The translations under genes and the position numbers were made by a program. A stretch of DNA of 64,000 nucleotides, from assembly GCA_002412595.1 (NCBI GenBank), contig DHVJ01000015.1, positions 189,259 through 253,258 of the forward strand. Direction: 5' to 3'. Source of the DNA: Anaerolineaceae bacterium UBA5211 (GTDB lineage: Bacteria > Chloroflexota > Anaerolineae > Anaerolineales > Anaerolineaceae). Shown in pieces: positions 1-8,771 of the stretch. The notes beneath the pieces are model-generated. The model had not been told where the DNA came from. It saw only the letters and a list, made by a program, of their open reading frames with translations, and did no database searches. Every line of letters starts with the position of its first letter. The first letter of the stretch is position 1.

Positions 1-111
1 TTTGATAGCCAGGAAAACGGATACGGTGGTTTCAATGAAAAGAGTGTCAATTTTATGGGGAGCCTGCGCGAGATCATATCAAAATGGTGGAAAACCATCC
101 TGCAAAGATAA
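1..111 (+). CDS. C-terminal end of an unknown upstream gene (partial)
   Basis: Frame 1 is open from the first base and encodes 36 residues ending WWKTILQR before a TAA at 109-111. The stop shares one base with the ATG of the next gene (TAATG), an arrangement typical of translationally coupled genes, which argues that this is a real gene end. The tail is basic and aromatic-rich; no family can be recognised from so little. It is probably in one operon with the downstream GH5 enzyme. Confidence 0.5.
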   Translation, partial: FDSQENGYGGFNEKSVNFMGSLREIISKWWKTILQR

Positions 112-1145
112 TGAAACACTATTACAAAATTGGATTATTAATCACGATAGCCATGGCCATACAAAGTTGTGGAAATAACACACAAAACAACTCATCAGAT
201 AGCTCTGTTGAATCCCGCGCATTTGGAACATCTGCCGCCATGCAAGGTATAAATCTCGGCAACGCGCTGGATTCACCCACCCCCGGAGAATGGGGCTTGA
301 CCATTCAACCGCAATACTTTGAATCCATAAAAGATGCTGGTTTTAATGCTGTCCGCATACCGGTGCGTTTTTCAGCGCATGCGGATAATGATTTCCCCTA
401 TCTGATCGACCCTGATTTCATGCTGCTGGTAGATTCGGTGGTTCGTCAGGGGCTTTCCAACGGTTTGATTGTTATCCTGGACATGCATCATTATGATGAG
501 ATCATGCTTGATCCAGCCAGCCAGCGCGATCGTTACCTGGCGATGTGGAAACAGTTGGCTGAATATTTTGAGGGGTTTTCTTCAAACCTCTACTTTGAAA
601 TTCTGAATGAACCCAATGGGCAGATGGATGCCGCCACCTGGAATGCATTATCCGCGGATTGCATACAAACCATCCGTGAAAGTAATCCCAAACGCCGGTT
701 GTTAGCGGGCGGCGTTGATTACAACAGCATTGATGCGCTCGAACAGTTGGTTCTGCCAGCCGATAAAAATCTGACGGCGGTCGTCCATTTTTACCTGCCT
801 TTCGAATTTACGCATCAGGGAGCCTCCTGGGTGGAAGGATCGACCCAATGGATTGGCACCACCTGGGACGAAAATCCGGCAGAGCAGCAAGCCATAACCA
901 CCCAGCTGGATCGCGCGGCAGCCTGGTCGATGCAAAATCAAATCCCCCTGGTTATGACAGAATTTGGCTCGATCTCCAGCGCAGATGCCGCCTCCCGCCA
1001 GAGGTGGACAGCTTTCCTGGCACGGGAGACTGAAAAGCGTAATATTGGTTGGTTCTATTGGGAATTCTGCTCAGAATTTGGCGTTTATGCCTGCGAACAG
1101 GGGCAATGGGATCCGGATATGCTGGAAGCTTTGATTAATCCTTAG
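111..1145 (+). CDS. GH5 family cellulase-like lipoprotein
   Basis: Predicted glycoside hydrolase family 5 enzyme cleaving beta-1,4-glucan-type polysaccharides at the cell surface. The N-terminus is a lipoprotein signal (hydrophobic run, then lipobox IQSC at about residue 19), so it is probably membrane-anchored outside. GH5 landmarks follow in order: GINLGNALD, NAVRIPVRFS, LDMHHYDE, the acid/base Glu in LNEPNG, the nucleophile Glu in MTEFGS, and GWFYWEF near the end. At about 344 residues it is a single catalytic domain with no binding module. The ATG at 111 is preferred over the one at 84 because it follows the upstream stop directly and gives a normal signal peptide. Confidence 0.85.
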   Translation: MKHYYKIGLLITIAMAIQSCGNNTQNNSSDSSVESRAFGTSAAMQGINLGNALDSPTPGEWGLTIQPQYFESIKDAGFNAVRIPVRFSAHADNDFPYLIDPDFMLLVDSVVRQGLSNGLIVILDMHHYDEIMLDPASQRDRYLAMWKQLAEYFEGFSSNLYFEILNEPNGQMDAATWNALSADCIQTIRESNPKRRLLAGGVDYNSIDALEQLVLPADKNLTAVVHFYLPFEFTHQGASWVEGSTQWIGTTWDENPAEQQAITTQLDRAAAWSMQNQIPLVMTEFGSISSADAASRQRWTAFLARETEKRNIGWFYWEFCSEFGVYACEQGQWDPDMLEALINP

Positions 1146-1224
1146 GGTGAAAAACCTGCGATTATTAGATTTTTAGGTCCGCCAGATGCATTATCAGTGA
1201 GCGCCAATCATTCGGTGAAATTTT

Positions 1225-2154
1225 TCATAATTCTCTAACAGATTTTTTGACCAGAGAAAACCGATCTTTTTTTGCAGAGAAATCTGCCTTTAATTTGTTC
1301 AAAGCGCCAATTTCCTCAACGATGTAGGAAGAAGAAACTGTCCCTTGGCAGGCAGATAAGACCGCATCCCCAGTTTCAATGAATGCCTTGAGAAAGCCGC
1401 CGCAATAAGCATCTCCTGCTCCGGTCGGGTCCTTGGTATTGCTGGGAAAAACAGGAACATGGTAAAAAATGCCGCTGCTTTTGTCATACACAATCGACCC
1501 ATCCGTGCTCATTTTCACCGCCACAACCGCGGGGCCTCTGGATGCAAACTCTTTTATGCAGGCATAAATATCCCGCTCACCACACATCGCGCTGACTTCC
1601 TCTTTGCTGGGTAAAAACAGATCGACCATTTCAAGCATCTCATATGCCATTTTGTTAAAATTCGGCTGAGACAGGTAATATTCATGCGGGTCCCAGGAAA
1701 CAACCGTATTCTTCTTCTTGTTTTGATGAACGGCTTTGATAATATCGTACTGAACATCCGTCGGCATCGGCGCCACATGAATTCCATCAACATCCCAACA
1801 GCCTTGCGGTAATTCAGCCGCTGTGATGGACATATCGTAATGGGAGCCGGAGGTCATGTGGTTTACGAACTGCCGCGCACCGCCCGGCTCATAAAGGGCC
1901 CAGTTGCGGATATCATTGTGCGCCACTGAAACCAAAGCTGTCTCAATGCCAAGTTCCTTGACTTGCTGTTTAAACTCTTGGGGAAAACTTTTTCCAATCC
2001 TGGAAACAATGATTGGAGCAGCGTCCCAGATCTTTGCGCCGATGGCGGAAAAAAGCGCATTTCCCCCGATAGAGGCCAAATACATTTCCGCTGTATCGCT
2101 TAGGACAATGTCATCAATGGTCAAATTACCAATGGCTGTGATCATCGTATTCAT
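1225..2154 (-). CDS. PfkB-family carbohydrate kinase
   Basis: Ribokinase/PfkB-fold sugar or nucleoside kinase, last gene of the minus-strand catabolic locus. The N-terminal GNLTIDDIV strand and the GGNALFSA segment form the substrate side. The C-terminal signature DPTGAGDAYCGGF (about residues 244-256) holds the anion hole and catalytic Asp. Length (309) is typical. It is separated from the upstream SIS gene by a 189-base spacer containing a strong stem-loop. The locus carries a second kinase of this family (5701-6660), so two different substrates or two pathway steps may be phosphorylated. The exact substrate cannot be read from sequence. Confidence 0.85.
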   Translation of the reverse strand: MNTMITAIGNLTIDDIVLSDTAEMYLASIGGNALFSAIGAKIWDAAPIIVSRIGKSFPQEFKQQVKELGIETALVSVAHNDIRNWALYEPGGARQFVNHMTSGSHYDMSITAAELPQGCWDVDGIHVAPMPTDVQYDIIKAVHQNKKKNTVVSWDPHEYYLSQPNFNKMAYEMLEMVDLFLPSKEEVSAMCGERDIYACIKEFASRGPAVVAVKMSTDGSIVYDKSSGIFYHVPVFPSNTKDPTGAGDAYCGGFLKAFIETGDAVLSACQGTVSSSYIVEEIGALNKLKADFSAKKDRFSLVKKSVREL

Positions 2155-2223
2155 GATATGAATTTATAAATATCAACTAATCTGTTATGGATTGAAAAGA
2201 ATTTGTGCATGGCTCTTTTTCGC

Positions 2224-2276
2224 CCAATGCAACAGAGGAATCTCATGATTCCATCTGTTGCATTGGTGTTTTTTTT
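2224..2276 (+). terminator. Strong stem-loop with T-run, opposite to flanking genes
   Basis: Arms CCAATGCAACAGA and TCTGTTGCATTGG pair perfectly, continue through GGAATC/GATTCC with one bulged A, and have a four-base loop. Eight T follow on the plus strand (2269-2276). This is a textbook intrinsic terminator for plus-strand transcription, but both neighbours are on the minus strand, where no T-run follows. On the minus strand it would be an intercistronic hairpin between the SIS gene and the PfkB kinase. Confidence 0.7.
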
Positions 2277-2343
2277 ATCAACTGTCGGCTGATTTTCTTC
2301 CTAAATCACAGAAGTATCAGGGTTTATCCATTCACGAAATGAC

Positions 2344-3603
2344 TTAATCCGCTTTTTTAGGATCGTTAAAAGTCAATCCAAATGCACCGCGCTCAGCAAT
2401 AGTCTGATCATCGGGGCATGGAATATCATATTGCGCAACTTCCGGGCTGAATTGGCTGTAGTGAATAGTTTTGTAATGTTCTACAAACTGTTCTCCTGAA
2501 AGGAATCTTTTATCTGAGTATTGGATATATTCCGTATAGAAATTGGCCAGCCTGGCGAAAATGTTACCCGCCGCCATCCAGAAATCTGTCTCTTCAATAA
2601 ACTCATCCGTGGCAATCGTATATTTTGCTTTCCCGGAGAAACTGGCGTTGACCGGTTTGGTAGTCACCAAGACAGTGGTCAAGTTTAGGAAGTTGTGCTC
2701 ATCCATATTTTCCACACAGCGCTGAACGGTTTTCCCGTCAGGGCAAATGCTGAAGACAACCGAATTCTCTCCCCTGCGGTTATGCACCCAGTATTGCTCA
2801 TGTCCATATTCCTCAAGCTGCTGCCAGATGCCGTCAGCAGCGGATTGCTCCATAAATTTAGCTGCACCATATTGCGCCAAAGGCATGCTGGGGCCGGCTC
2901 CGAGGAAATAGAATTTTTTCTGGTCCATGGTTTCTTTCATTAATTCTTTCATCAACGGTTCATTCGTCATGCAAGCTTTGAAACCAATCGCCATGTCTTT
3001 TACAATCTTGTCGAATATTGCCTGCTCCTCAGAAGCAGGAAGATTTCCATTCCACAGACCCATCTTAATTCCAACAATCTTCAACAAAAGGGTTAAGCCC
3101 ATATAATTCCGGCTGCCATCGATGTAGCAATTATTATCCGTTGAATAGCACAACACATTTTGGCAGGATGCCGTAAGGCGGCTTTTAGGCGTCAAAGTAA
3201 CCGCAACAACCGTCGCGCCGCGGCTTTGGGCAAGATAACTGCTTTCGACAGTTCTGGCAGCTGAACCGCCGCCGGAGCAGATCAAAACCAGTGAATTTTT
3301 AGGCATATAGTCCAGGTAATAATTATTGAATTCCTGGGATTCTAAAACCTCAATTTGCACACCGGATTTTTTCCAAAAATCCAGCTTAGTGGAATCAGCT
3401 GAATACAGCGAATCGCCAATACCGATCGCATACACTTTGTCGTATTTTTTACTCAGAATCGATTTAAACTTATCCACCTGCTGCGGAAATTCGGTGCAAA
3501 CCTTCTTGATTTCAGTTGTAAATTGATCTAAATCTTCCGTAGTGAGAAATTCACCTTTTACCATATCGAAATATTTGAGAGCTGCCGGTTTTTTTGCATT
3601 CAT
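2344..3603 (-). CDS. SIS-domain sugar isomerase/deglycase-like protein
   Basis: Two tandem SIS (sugar isomerase) domains, as in GlmS isomerase halves and FrlB-type deglycases, which act on phosphorylated amino sugars or fructosamines. First domain: YAIGIGDS and LICSGGGSAARTVES. Second domain: FYFLGAGPS and the EEYGHEQYW segment, which carries the Glu/His pair usual at the active site. ATG 3603 is preferred to in-frame TTG 3609 because an AAGGTGG ribosome site lies nine bases upstream. At 419 residues it is longer than FrlB (about 340). A second SIS gene lies at 4527-5684; they share the fold but are diverged, so they probably do different steps. Confidence 0.75.
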   Translation of the reverse strand: MNAKKPAALKYFDMVKGEFLTTEDLDQFTTEIKKVCTEFPQQVDKFKSILSKKYDKVYAIGIGDSLYSADSTKLDFWKKSGVQIEVLESQEFNNYYLDYMPKNSLVLICSGGGSAARTVESSYLAQSRGATVVAVTLTPKSRLTASCQNVLCYSTDNNCYIDGSRNYMGLTLLLKIVGIKMGLWNGNLPASEEQAIFDKIVKDMAIGFKACMTNEPLMKELMKETMDQKKFYFLGAGPSMPLAQYGAAKFMEQSAADGIWQQLEEYGHEQYWVHNRRGENSVVFSICPDGKTVQRCVENMDEHNFLNLTTVLVTTKPVNASFSGKAKYTIATDEFIEETDFWMAAGNIFARLANFYTEYIQYSDKRFLSGEQFVEHYKTIHYSQFSPEVAQYDIPCPDDQTIAERGAFGLTFNDPKKAD

Positions 3604-3633
3604 TAACAACCACCTTTATTAATATAAAATTTT

Positions 3634-4509
3634 TTATTTCTTTGAACCATTTAAAACAATACCGTTATAAGTTTTCATAAATTGATCAAGTTTTTCTTGA
3701 TCCAAATTGCCGGTCATATTGCCCGTATCCTTTAAGCAGGAGGCAACAAAAATCCCGTCTGCCAGATCATAGACTTGAGACAGGTTATTTACATTAGCGC
3801 CCCCGCCCAAAAAGACATATTTGTCCGGAAGATTATCTTTAACCAATCGTATCTTCTCAGTGGACTCGGCAAAATCTTTTCCTGTGATGATCAACGCATC
3901 CGCAAGTCCTTGACTGATTGCCTGCTGGCAGGCGTCCAGCAAACTGACATTTCCCAATGGGGATGAACTCCGGTCATGGATATCAGGCCATATTTGCACA
4001 TCGCATTTCAGTTTGTACCGCATCTCAAGAACCTGGTCAACGCATCCAGAATGAATGCCATCCAGCCCCACAACCGCGCCCACATAGGCTTTTGGCCGGA
4101 TGTAATCCGCTTCGATGGCTGAAGCAATCGACACCATCGCGTCCGCGTCGTCGCGCAAAACACTGACACCCAGTACACAATCATCCGGCAGCGCTTCTCG
4201 AATCGCATAACCAATCACCGTCATATAGGAAACAATGTTCGTACCGACATGCACATACATGGGCAGATCGTTGACATTCTGGATCAGGATATTTCTGACG
4301 CCGGCTTTATACAGCATCTGCGCTTCATCAACCGCCTTTTTGAGGATGTTCTTGAATGGCAGCGTATTAAGCGTTGTCCCAGGCAATGCCTGAATGCCGA
4401 CCACTGAAGCCAGGCCAAAAGGCGTCAATAGATTTTCCGGCTGGCCTTGCCGCGGTTCTTGCTGATATAAGATTTTTTTAGTAATTGCATAATTCAATAT
4501 TTTATTCAT
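3634..4509 (-). CDS. BtpA/SgcQ-family TIM-barrel protein
   Basis: BtpA-family protein (291 residues). Matching segments include VGIQALPG, the NDLPMY motif, IEADYIRPKAYVG, ADALIITG and GGGANVNN near the C-terminus, all typical of the family and suggesting a phosphate-binding TIM barrel. Members include BtpA (linked to photosystem I stability in cyanobacteria) and SgcQ from an enterobacterial phosphosugar operon. Here the sugar-operon context (SIS, PfkB, ABC importer) favours a SgcQ-like catabolic role; the reaction is unknown. A GGAAGGATTG ribosome site precedes the ATG. Confidence 0.75.
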   Translation of the reverse strand: MNKILNYAITKKILYQQEPRQGQPENLLTPFGLASVVGIQALPGTTLNTLPFKNILKKAVDEAQMLYKAGVRNILIQNVNDLPMYVHVGTNIVSYMTVIGYAIREALPDDCVLGVSVLRDDADAMVSIASAIEADYIRPKAYVGAVVGLDGIHSGCVDQVLEMRYKLKCDVQIWPDIHDRSSSPLGNVSLLDACQQAISQGLADALIITGKDFAESTEKIRLVKDNLPDKYVFLGGGANVNNLSQVYDLADGIFVASCLKDTGNMTGNLDQEKLDQFMKTYNGIVLNGSKK

Positions 4510-4526
4510 TCAATCCTTCCATTCCT

Positions 4527-5684
4527 TTATTTAAGCGGTTCTATCCGAGAATCAAAAATTTGCCGGAAGTTTTCCGCTCTTCTCCAAGGTTTTTGGTCAA
4601 ACTCAAATGGCTTGATTCCCAAGACTTCACTCAGGTGCATTGCCATCAACTCTAAAGGAATCGGGTAAATCAATTGAGAAAACTCCTCTTTTATGCCATC
4701 CATGCCGCAAATCGGTAAATAAATATCCGCGGCCCGGGCTAATTCCTCATCATTTTCCTCACCAATGACGATTTTTTTACCATCCATTACGGTAACAGCC
4801 TGCAAGATTTCTAACGCACGGTTCCTTGAACCACCCTTTGGCGCAAGCACAACGGTGTGTGTGCCCGGCTTGGTGGTAAAGTATTGCGTATGGGCCCATT
4901 CTTCAACTCCCTGAGGAATTGAGTCAAAGCCGGAAGCCTCCAGAAGTTTCATACTGCCAAACAAAGCCGTTCCCCAATTCGGGCCGCTTCCTAAAATATG
5001 GAAGATTTTAATCTTGTTGGGATTTTCCTCTGAGCTGTAGGCAGCAAGGTATTTGCGGATCAGCTCAAAATTGTTTTTCACGGTCAATTTCATGGCTTCG
5101 CCAAGTTCAGTGATATAGGCAAAAATCTCGCGCACGTCTTCATCACTAAGAACACCTTTTTCTTTTCCAAGTGCAATGGCAAAACACATGAGGGCTAATT
5201 GAGAAGCAATGTACGATTGTGTCCCTGGTGCCACCCCAACCACATTCGGGATGTTAACAAAGATGTTCTCCATGGCTGTTTTAGCCAGCGGGCCATCCGG
5301 ATTGCTGGTTATGCCAATGGAAAACGCCTTCATTTCTTTAGCCCGCAGCGCGCATTCAATGGTCCTGGCAACACGCCCTGATGAAGAAATGGAAAGCACA
5401 ATAGCCTGCTCATCCACTTCGGTCGGACAAATGTATTTTGAGAATTCCATGGCATGGTGGACTTCAACTTGAACTTTGGCGTACTTCGCGAAAAAATCAC
5501 GGCAAGCTAACCCGGCGCAATATGAATCACCGCAACCGGTTATATAAATCCGGTTTGCCTTGGATGCCATTTCCGTCTTTTCCAGGATTGTGCCCACCTG
5601 TTTCATGATATCGTCGCCGCACAATTCAAACAATTTTGCTTGTGCTGCAATTTCGTCAGCCATGATCTCGATTGATTTACTCAT
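4527..5684 (-). CDS. SIS-domain sugar isomerase/deglycase-like protein
   Basis: Second double-SIS protein of the locus (385 residues). First domain: IYITGCGDSYCAG and IVLSISSSGRVARTIEC. Second domain: FHILGSGPNWGTALFG and QGVEEWAHTQYF, with the Glu and His expected for sugar-phosphate isomerisation or deglycation. It lies 18 bases upstream of the BtpA gene and 17 bases downstream of the second PfkB kinase gene, so kinase and SIS enzyme are adjacent as in fructoselysine (frlBD) operons. The GntR/UTRA regulator of the locus also resembles FrlR in family. The link to Amadori compounds is inference only. Confidence 0.75.
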   Translation of the reverse strand: MSKSIEIMADEIAAQAKLFELCGDDIMKQVGTILEKTEMASKANRIYITGCGDSYCAGLACRDFFAKYAKVQVEVHHAMEFSKYICPTEVDEQAIVLSISSSGRVARTIECALRAKEMKAFSIGITSNPDGPLAKTAMENIFVNIPNVVGVAPGTQSYIASQLALMCFAIALGKEKGVLSDEDVREIFAYITELGEAMKLTVKNNFELIRKYLAAYSSEENPNKIKIFHILGSGPNWGTALFGSMKLLEASGFDSIPQGVEEWAHTQYFTTKPGTHTVVLAPKGGSRNRALEILQAVTVMDGKKIVIGEENDEELARAADIYLPICGMDGIKEEFSQLIYPIPLELMAMHLSEVLGIKPFEFDQKPWRRAENFRQIFDSRIEPLK

Positions 5685-5700
5685 CTTTCACTTCCTATAA

Positions 5701-6660
5701 TTATTTGATTTTTTGCGCTGACCGGTTCAACTGTGTGCTGAACTTATTGAAACGGTTAACGACTTCTTGATGCTCGATTGAATAATTATGGATAACACCA
5801 TATTCTTCCAAATTAAATGATGCGGATATGATCCCATGCATCGCTGCGGTATAAACATCCTGGTCAATAATATAGCTTGCCATAAATCCACCGCAAAAAG
5901 CATCCCCGCACCCAGTTACATCCACAATTCCATCCGCTGTATAGGCTGGCACATGCCAGGCTGAGTCCATTTCGCGGTCATACACCAGAACTCCCCTGGA
6001 GCCTAATTTCACGCCAACCACACGCGGACCGCGCGATGAAATATCTTCCAAAAATGGGATATATTCGCTGATGGCTTCTTTGGCTTTCAAACTAAAGAAT
6101 CTGAGCAGTTCTTCCTCGCTCGGTAAAAATATTGAGATCTTCTTCAATAATTCGTTCCACATTTCTTCAAATTGTGGATAGACACCCTGAAAATGGGGGT
6201 CAACTAATATTAAGGATTCTGCCGGCAGAGACCGGATAATATCTGCCTGGCACTCTACCGGGAATGCAGCCACCAGAAATGCCGGGCTTTTCTGATATTC
6301 GGGCGGGATATCTTCTGGGAAAATTCCCATGACATCATCGTAAGATCCCCAGCGCTGTGTGATGAAATATCGATTTCCCTTCCGGTCAAACAGGTTCCAA
6401 ATATGGATGCTGGGTGCGTTTAACTTTTTAACGCCGTGCAAGTCCAGACAGTCGCCAACTTTTTTAAAAATACCGTCCAAGTCGTAATCATTACCACGTC
6501 TGGTTACAAAGCCCACAGAATTTACATCCCAAAGGCACAAACCCGCCAGAGCATACAATCCGGAACCTCCGGGTGAATCTAACAGTGCCGGTTGATCAAA
6601 CTTTACAACATCGTCCAGGGTCAATTGGCCAATAACGACAATTTCAAGATTAGTAGTCAT
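5701..6660 (-). CDS. PfkB-family carbohydrate kinase
   Basis: Second PfkB-fold kinase. Recognised from IGQLTLDDVV at the N-terminus, the SPGGSGLYALAG substrate segment and the C-terminal DVTGCGDAFCGGF signature, where the usual GAGD reads GCGD but the catalytic Asp is kept. ATG 6660 is chosen because the longer reading frame (from 6708) would overlap the upstream permease gene and adds a basic, non-family N-terminus. The product is then 319 residues, normal for the family. It lies just after the permeases, consistent with phosphorylating the imported compound. Confidence 0.82.
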   Translation of the reverse strand: MTTNLEIVVIGQLTLDDVVKFDQPALLDSPGGSGLYALAGLCLWDVNSVGFVTRRGNDYDLDGIFKKVGDCLDLHGVKKLNAPSIHIWNLFDRKGNRYFITQRWGSYDDVMGIFPEDIPPEYQKSPAFLVAAFPVECQADIIRSLPAESLILVDPHFQGVYPQFEEMWNELLKKISIFLPSEEELLRFFSLKAKEAISEYIPFLEDISSRGPRVVGVKLGSRGVLVYDREMDSAWHVPAYTADGIVDVTGCGDAFCGGFMASYIIDQDVYTAAMHGIISASFNLEEYGVIHNYSIEHQEVVNRFNKFSTQLNRSAQKIK

Positions 6661-6688
6661 AAGAATTATTAACTTGCCATAAAATAAT

Positions 6689-7642
6689 TTACGACATGCC
6701 TTTCTCAAAAGGTAACCCTTCAGCCTTGGGTCCGGCCAAACTCTTCGGTCCGAGGATCAACACGATTACTGTGATCAGGTAAGGCATTAATTTGTAGTAA
6801 TTGCCGGGAATACCCAACGTATTGAAAAATGGAATGCCGGAATAAATTGCTGACATGGTTTTCAATGTCCCAAAGAACAGGGAGGCAAAGAATATTTTTG
6901 AGGGCTGCCATTGGCCCAAAATCATCACTGCCAGCGCCAGGAACCCATATCCGGATACCGTGCCGTTGAAGTTTGTGCTATTGGGCAGTACGAAAACCAA
7001 ACCGCCCAAACCCGATAATCCACCCGAAATTAATACACCGATGTAGCGAATTTTCTGAACATCAATACCAACCGAATCCGGTGCCTGGGGATATTCACCG
7101 CAAGCGCGCAGCCTTAAGCCGAACTTGGTTTTATAGAGAATAAAATGTGAAATCCATAAAACAAGCAAACCCAAATAAGTGGTGAGGTAAATATTTTTGA
7201 AGAGTAAATCTCCTAGTATGGGTATTTGGGAAAGGAAAGGAATTTCCTCGATCATAAAGGTATTTTTAAAACTGATGATCGAATCACCGATGAAAAGCCT
7301 GGCCACAAAAACAGAAAAAGCGGGAGCAATCATATTCAATGCCTGACCCGAAATAATCTGATTGGCCTTAAGGTTGATGGATGCGAAAGCATGCAGGAGG
7401 GAGAAGATCATTCCGCTGACAATTGAGACAAGTACCGCTAACAAAAGCAGCGTCTGACCGGTGATATAACTCTCAGCGTAACGGATAAACATAAAACTGG
7501 CTAGCGCGCCGATGATCATGATGCCATCCAGCCCGATGTTCGTAATACCGCATCTTGAAGAGAACATCCCGCCTAAAGCAACAATCAATAAGGGGATTGA
7601 AAAATTGAGCATCTGATGAAAAATAAATGTTATGGTATCCAT
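6689..7642 (-). CDS. BMP-type ABC importer permease 2
   Basis: Inner-membrane permease of the branched-chain/BPD_transp_2 family (317 residues, about eight to ten hydrophobic segments), equivalent to NupQ/YufQ-type subunits. GGMFSSRCGITNIGLDG near the N-terminus and the cytoplasmic ATPase-contact region around LRACGEYPQAPDSVGIDV are family features. It ends about 30 bases before the PfkB start and begins nine bases after the first permease gene. Together with the ATPase and the BMP lipoprotein it forms a complete importer of the nucleoside/simple-sugar class. Confidence 0.88.
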   Translation of the reverse strand: MDTITFIFHQMLNFSIPLLIVALGGMFSSRCGITNIGLDGIMIIGALASFMFIRYAESYITGQTLLLLAVLVSIVSGMIFSLLHAFASINLKANQIISGQALNMIAPAFSVFVARLFIGDSIISFKNTFMIEEIPFLSQIPILGDLLFKNIYLTTYLGLLVLWISHFILYKTKFGLRLRACGEYPQAPDSVGIDVQKIRYIGVLISGGLSGLGGLVFVLPNSTNFNGTVSGYGFLALAVMILGQWQPSKIFFASLFFGTLKTMSAIYSGIPFFNTLGIPGNYYKLMPYLITVIVLILGPKSLAGPKAEGLPFEKGMS

Positions 7643-7651
7643 GAAATTTTC

Positions 7652-8770
7652 CTATTCGTTTTTAAGCGAGTCCGTTTTTTGTGATTCCTTATAGCTGAAA
7701 TGCAATGCAAATTTATTTACTTTATTCTTAAAAACCAGAGAGAATGCACTGAAATAAATCAGGACGGCAGTAATAATCCCGACGGTCTCTACCGGGAAGC
7801 CATAGCCTTGCATAAGGGACCCGCCCACGATGATATATGCGATAAATAAACTGGAGAAGATGATCCCGATCGGGTGCGACATTCCCAATAACGCCACAGG
7901 TATGCCATATCCCGGTTCAGTGATAAACAGTTCAGAAATTTTATAGTTTTTAGTTATTGCGGATAAGTACAGTATTCCACCAGCCAACCCCGCAATAAAA
8001 CCGGAAATCAACATCACAATGATAATATTTCTGGTTTCGTTAATCCCTGCGTATTTACTGGCGTCCCGATTCAATCCGCAGCAGCGCAAGCTATATCCAA
8101 AACTCGTTTTATATAAGAGTATATAAACCAGGATAGCCACGATAATTGCAATAAATAAACCCGAATTGACGGTTGAGCCGGGAAAGATTTTATCCAATCC
8201 CAGTTTGGGCATTAGGGCTGTTTTCTTAACATAGGCAGACATCGCGGTCGTGCTTTCATAATGTGTATCATGAACCAGTTGATTCACCAGGTATAAAGCG
8301 ATGTAATTCATCATGATACAGGAGATAATTTCGCTGACACGAAAATATGCTTTCAAAATCCCGGGCACAGCCGCCCATATCACGCCGGCCAATGACGCAC
8401 CAATCAGCGCTACAATCCAATGTATTGAAGCCGGCATGGTGAGTTTTCCGCCAATGATGATGGCCACATACGCAGCAATCGTGAATTGCCCGATCACGCC
8501 GATGTTAAACAACCCAGTCTGGAATGAAAAGCCAACCGCCAAGCCGACAAGAATGAGGGGCGTCGTGTAGTACAACACCTGGCCAATCCCCCGCGCGCCA
8601 TCTGAAAAACCGCCCTGCAGCATGACCAAAAAGCCAGGCCATGCGCCAGCACGGTTGAAGATAACCATGACGACCAATCCAACGATCAATCCCAGCACAA
8701 TCGAGATAATGGATGCCAGCGTATTGCTAAATGCATCATTATTCAGTATTTTTGAAATTAGCTTTTTCAT
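7652..8770 (-). CDS. BMP-type ABC importer permease 1
   Basis: First permease of the importer, NupP/YufP type (372 residues). It has many transmembrane segments, FQTGLFNIGVIGQFTIAAY near the N-terminal third and the ATPase-contact loop LRCCGLNRDASKYAGI. The frame is open further upstream, but the ATPase stop codon (TAA at 8772-8774) lies immediately before ATG 8770, so that start is preferred; the two genes are separated by one base. The C-terminus is polar and charged. The two permeases are expected to form a heterodimer. Confidence 0.88.
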   Translation of the reverse strand: MKKLISKILNNDAFSNTLASIISIVLGLIVGLVVMVIFNRAGAWPGFLVMLQGGFSDGARGIGQVLYYTTPLILVGLAVGFSFQTGLFNIGVIGQFTIAAYVAIIIGGKLTMPASIHWIVALIGASLAGVIWAAVPGILKAYFRVSEIISCIMMNYIALYLVNQLVHDTHYESTTAMSAYVKKTALMPKLGLDKIFPGSTVNSGLFIAIIVAILVYILLYKTSFGYSLRCCGLNRDASKYAGINETRNIIIVMLISGFIAGLAGGILYLSAITKNYKISELFITEPGYGIPVALLGMSHPIGIIFSSLFIAYIIVGGSLMQGYGFPVETVGIITAVLIYFSAFSLVFKNKVNKFALHFSYKESQKTDSLKNE

Positions 8771-8771
8771 C

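Noticed and set aside
848..1033. 61-residue frame inside the GH5 gene
   Set aside because: It is an out-of-frame shadow of a clearly coding GH5 region, with no ribosome site.
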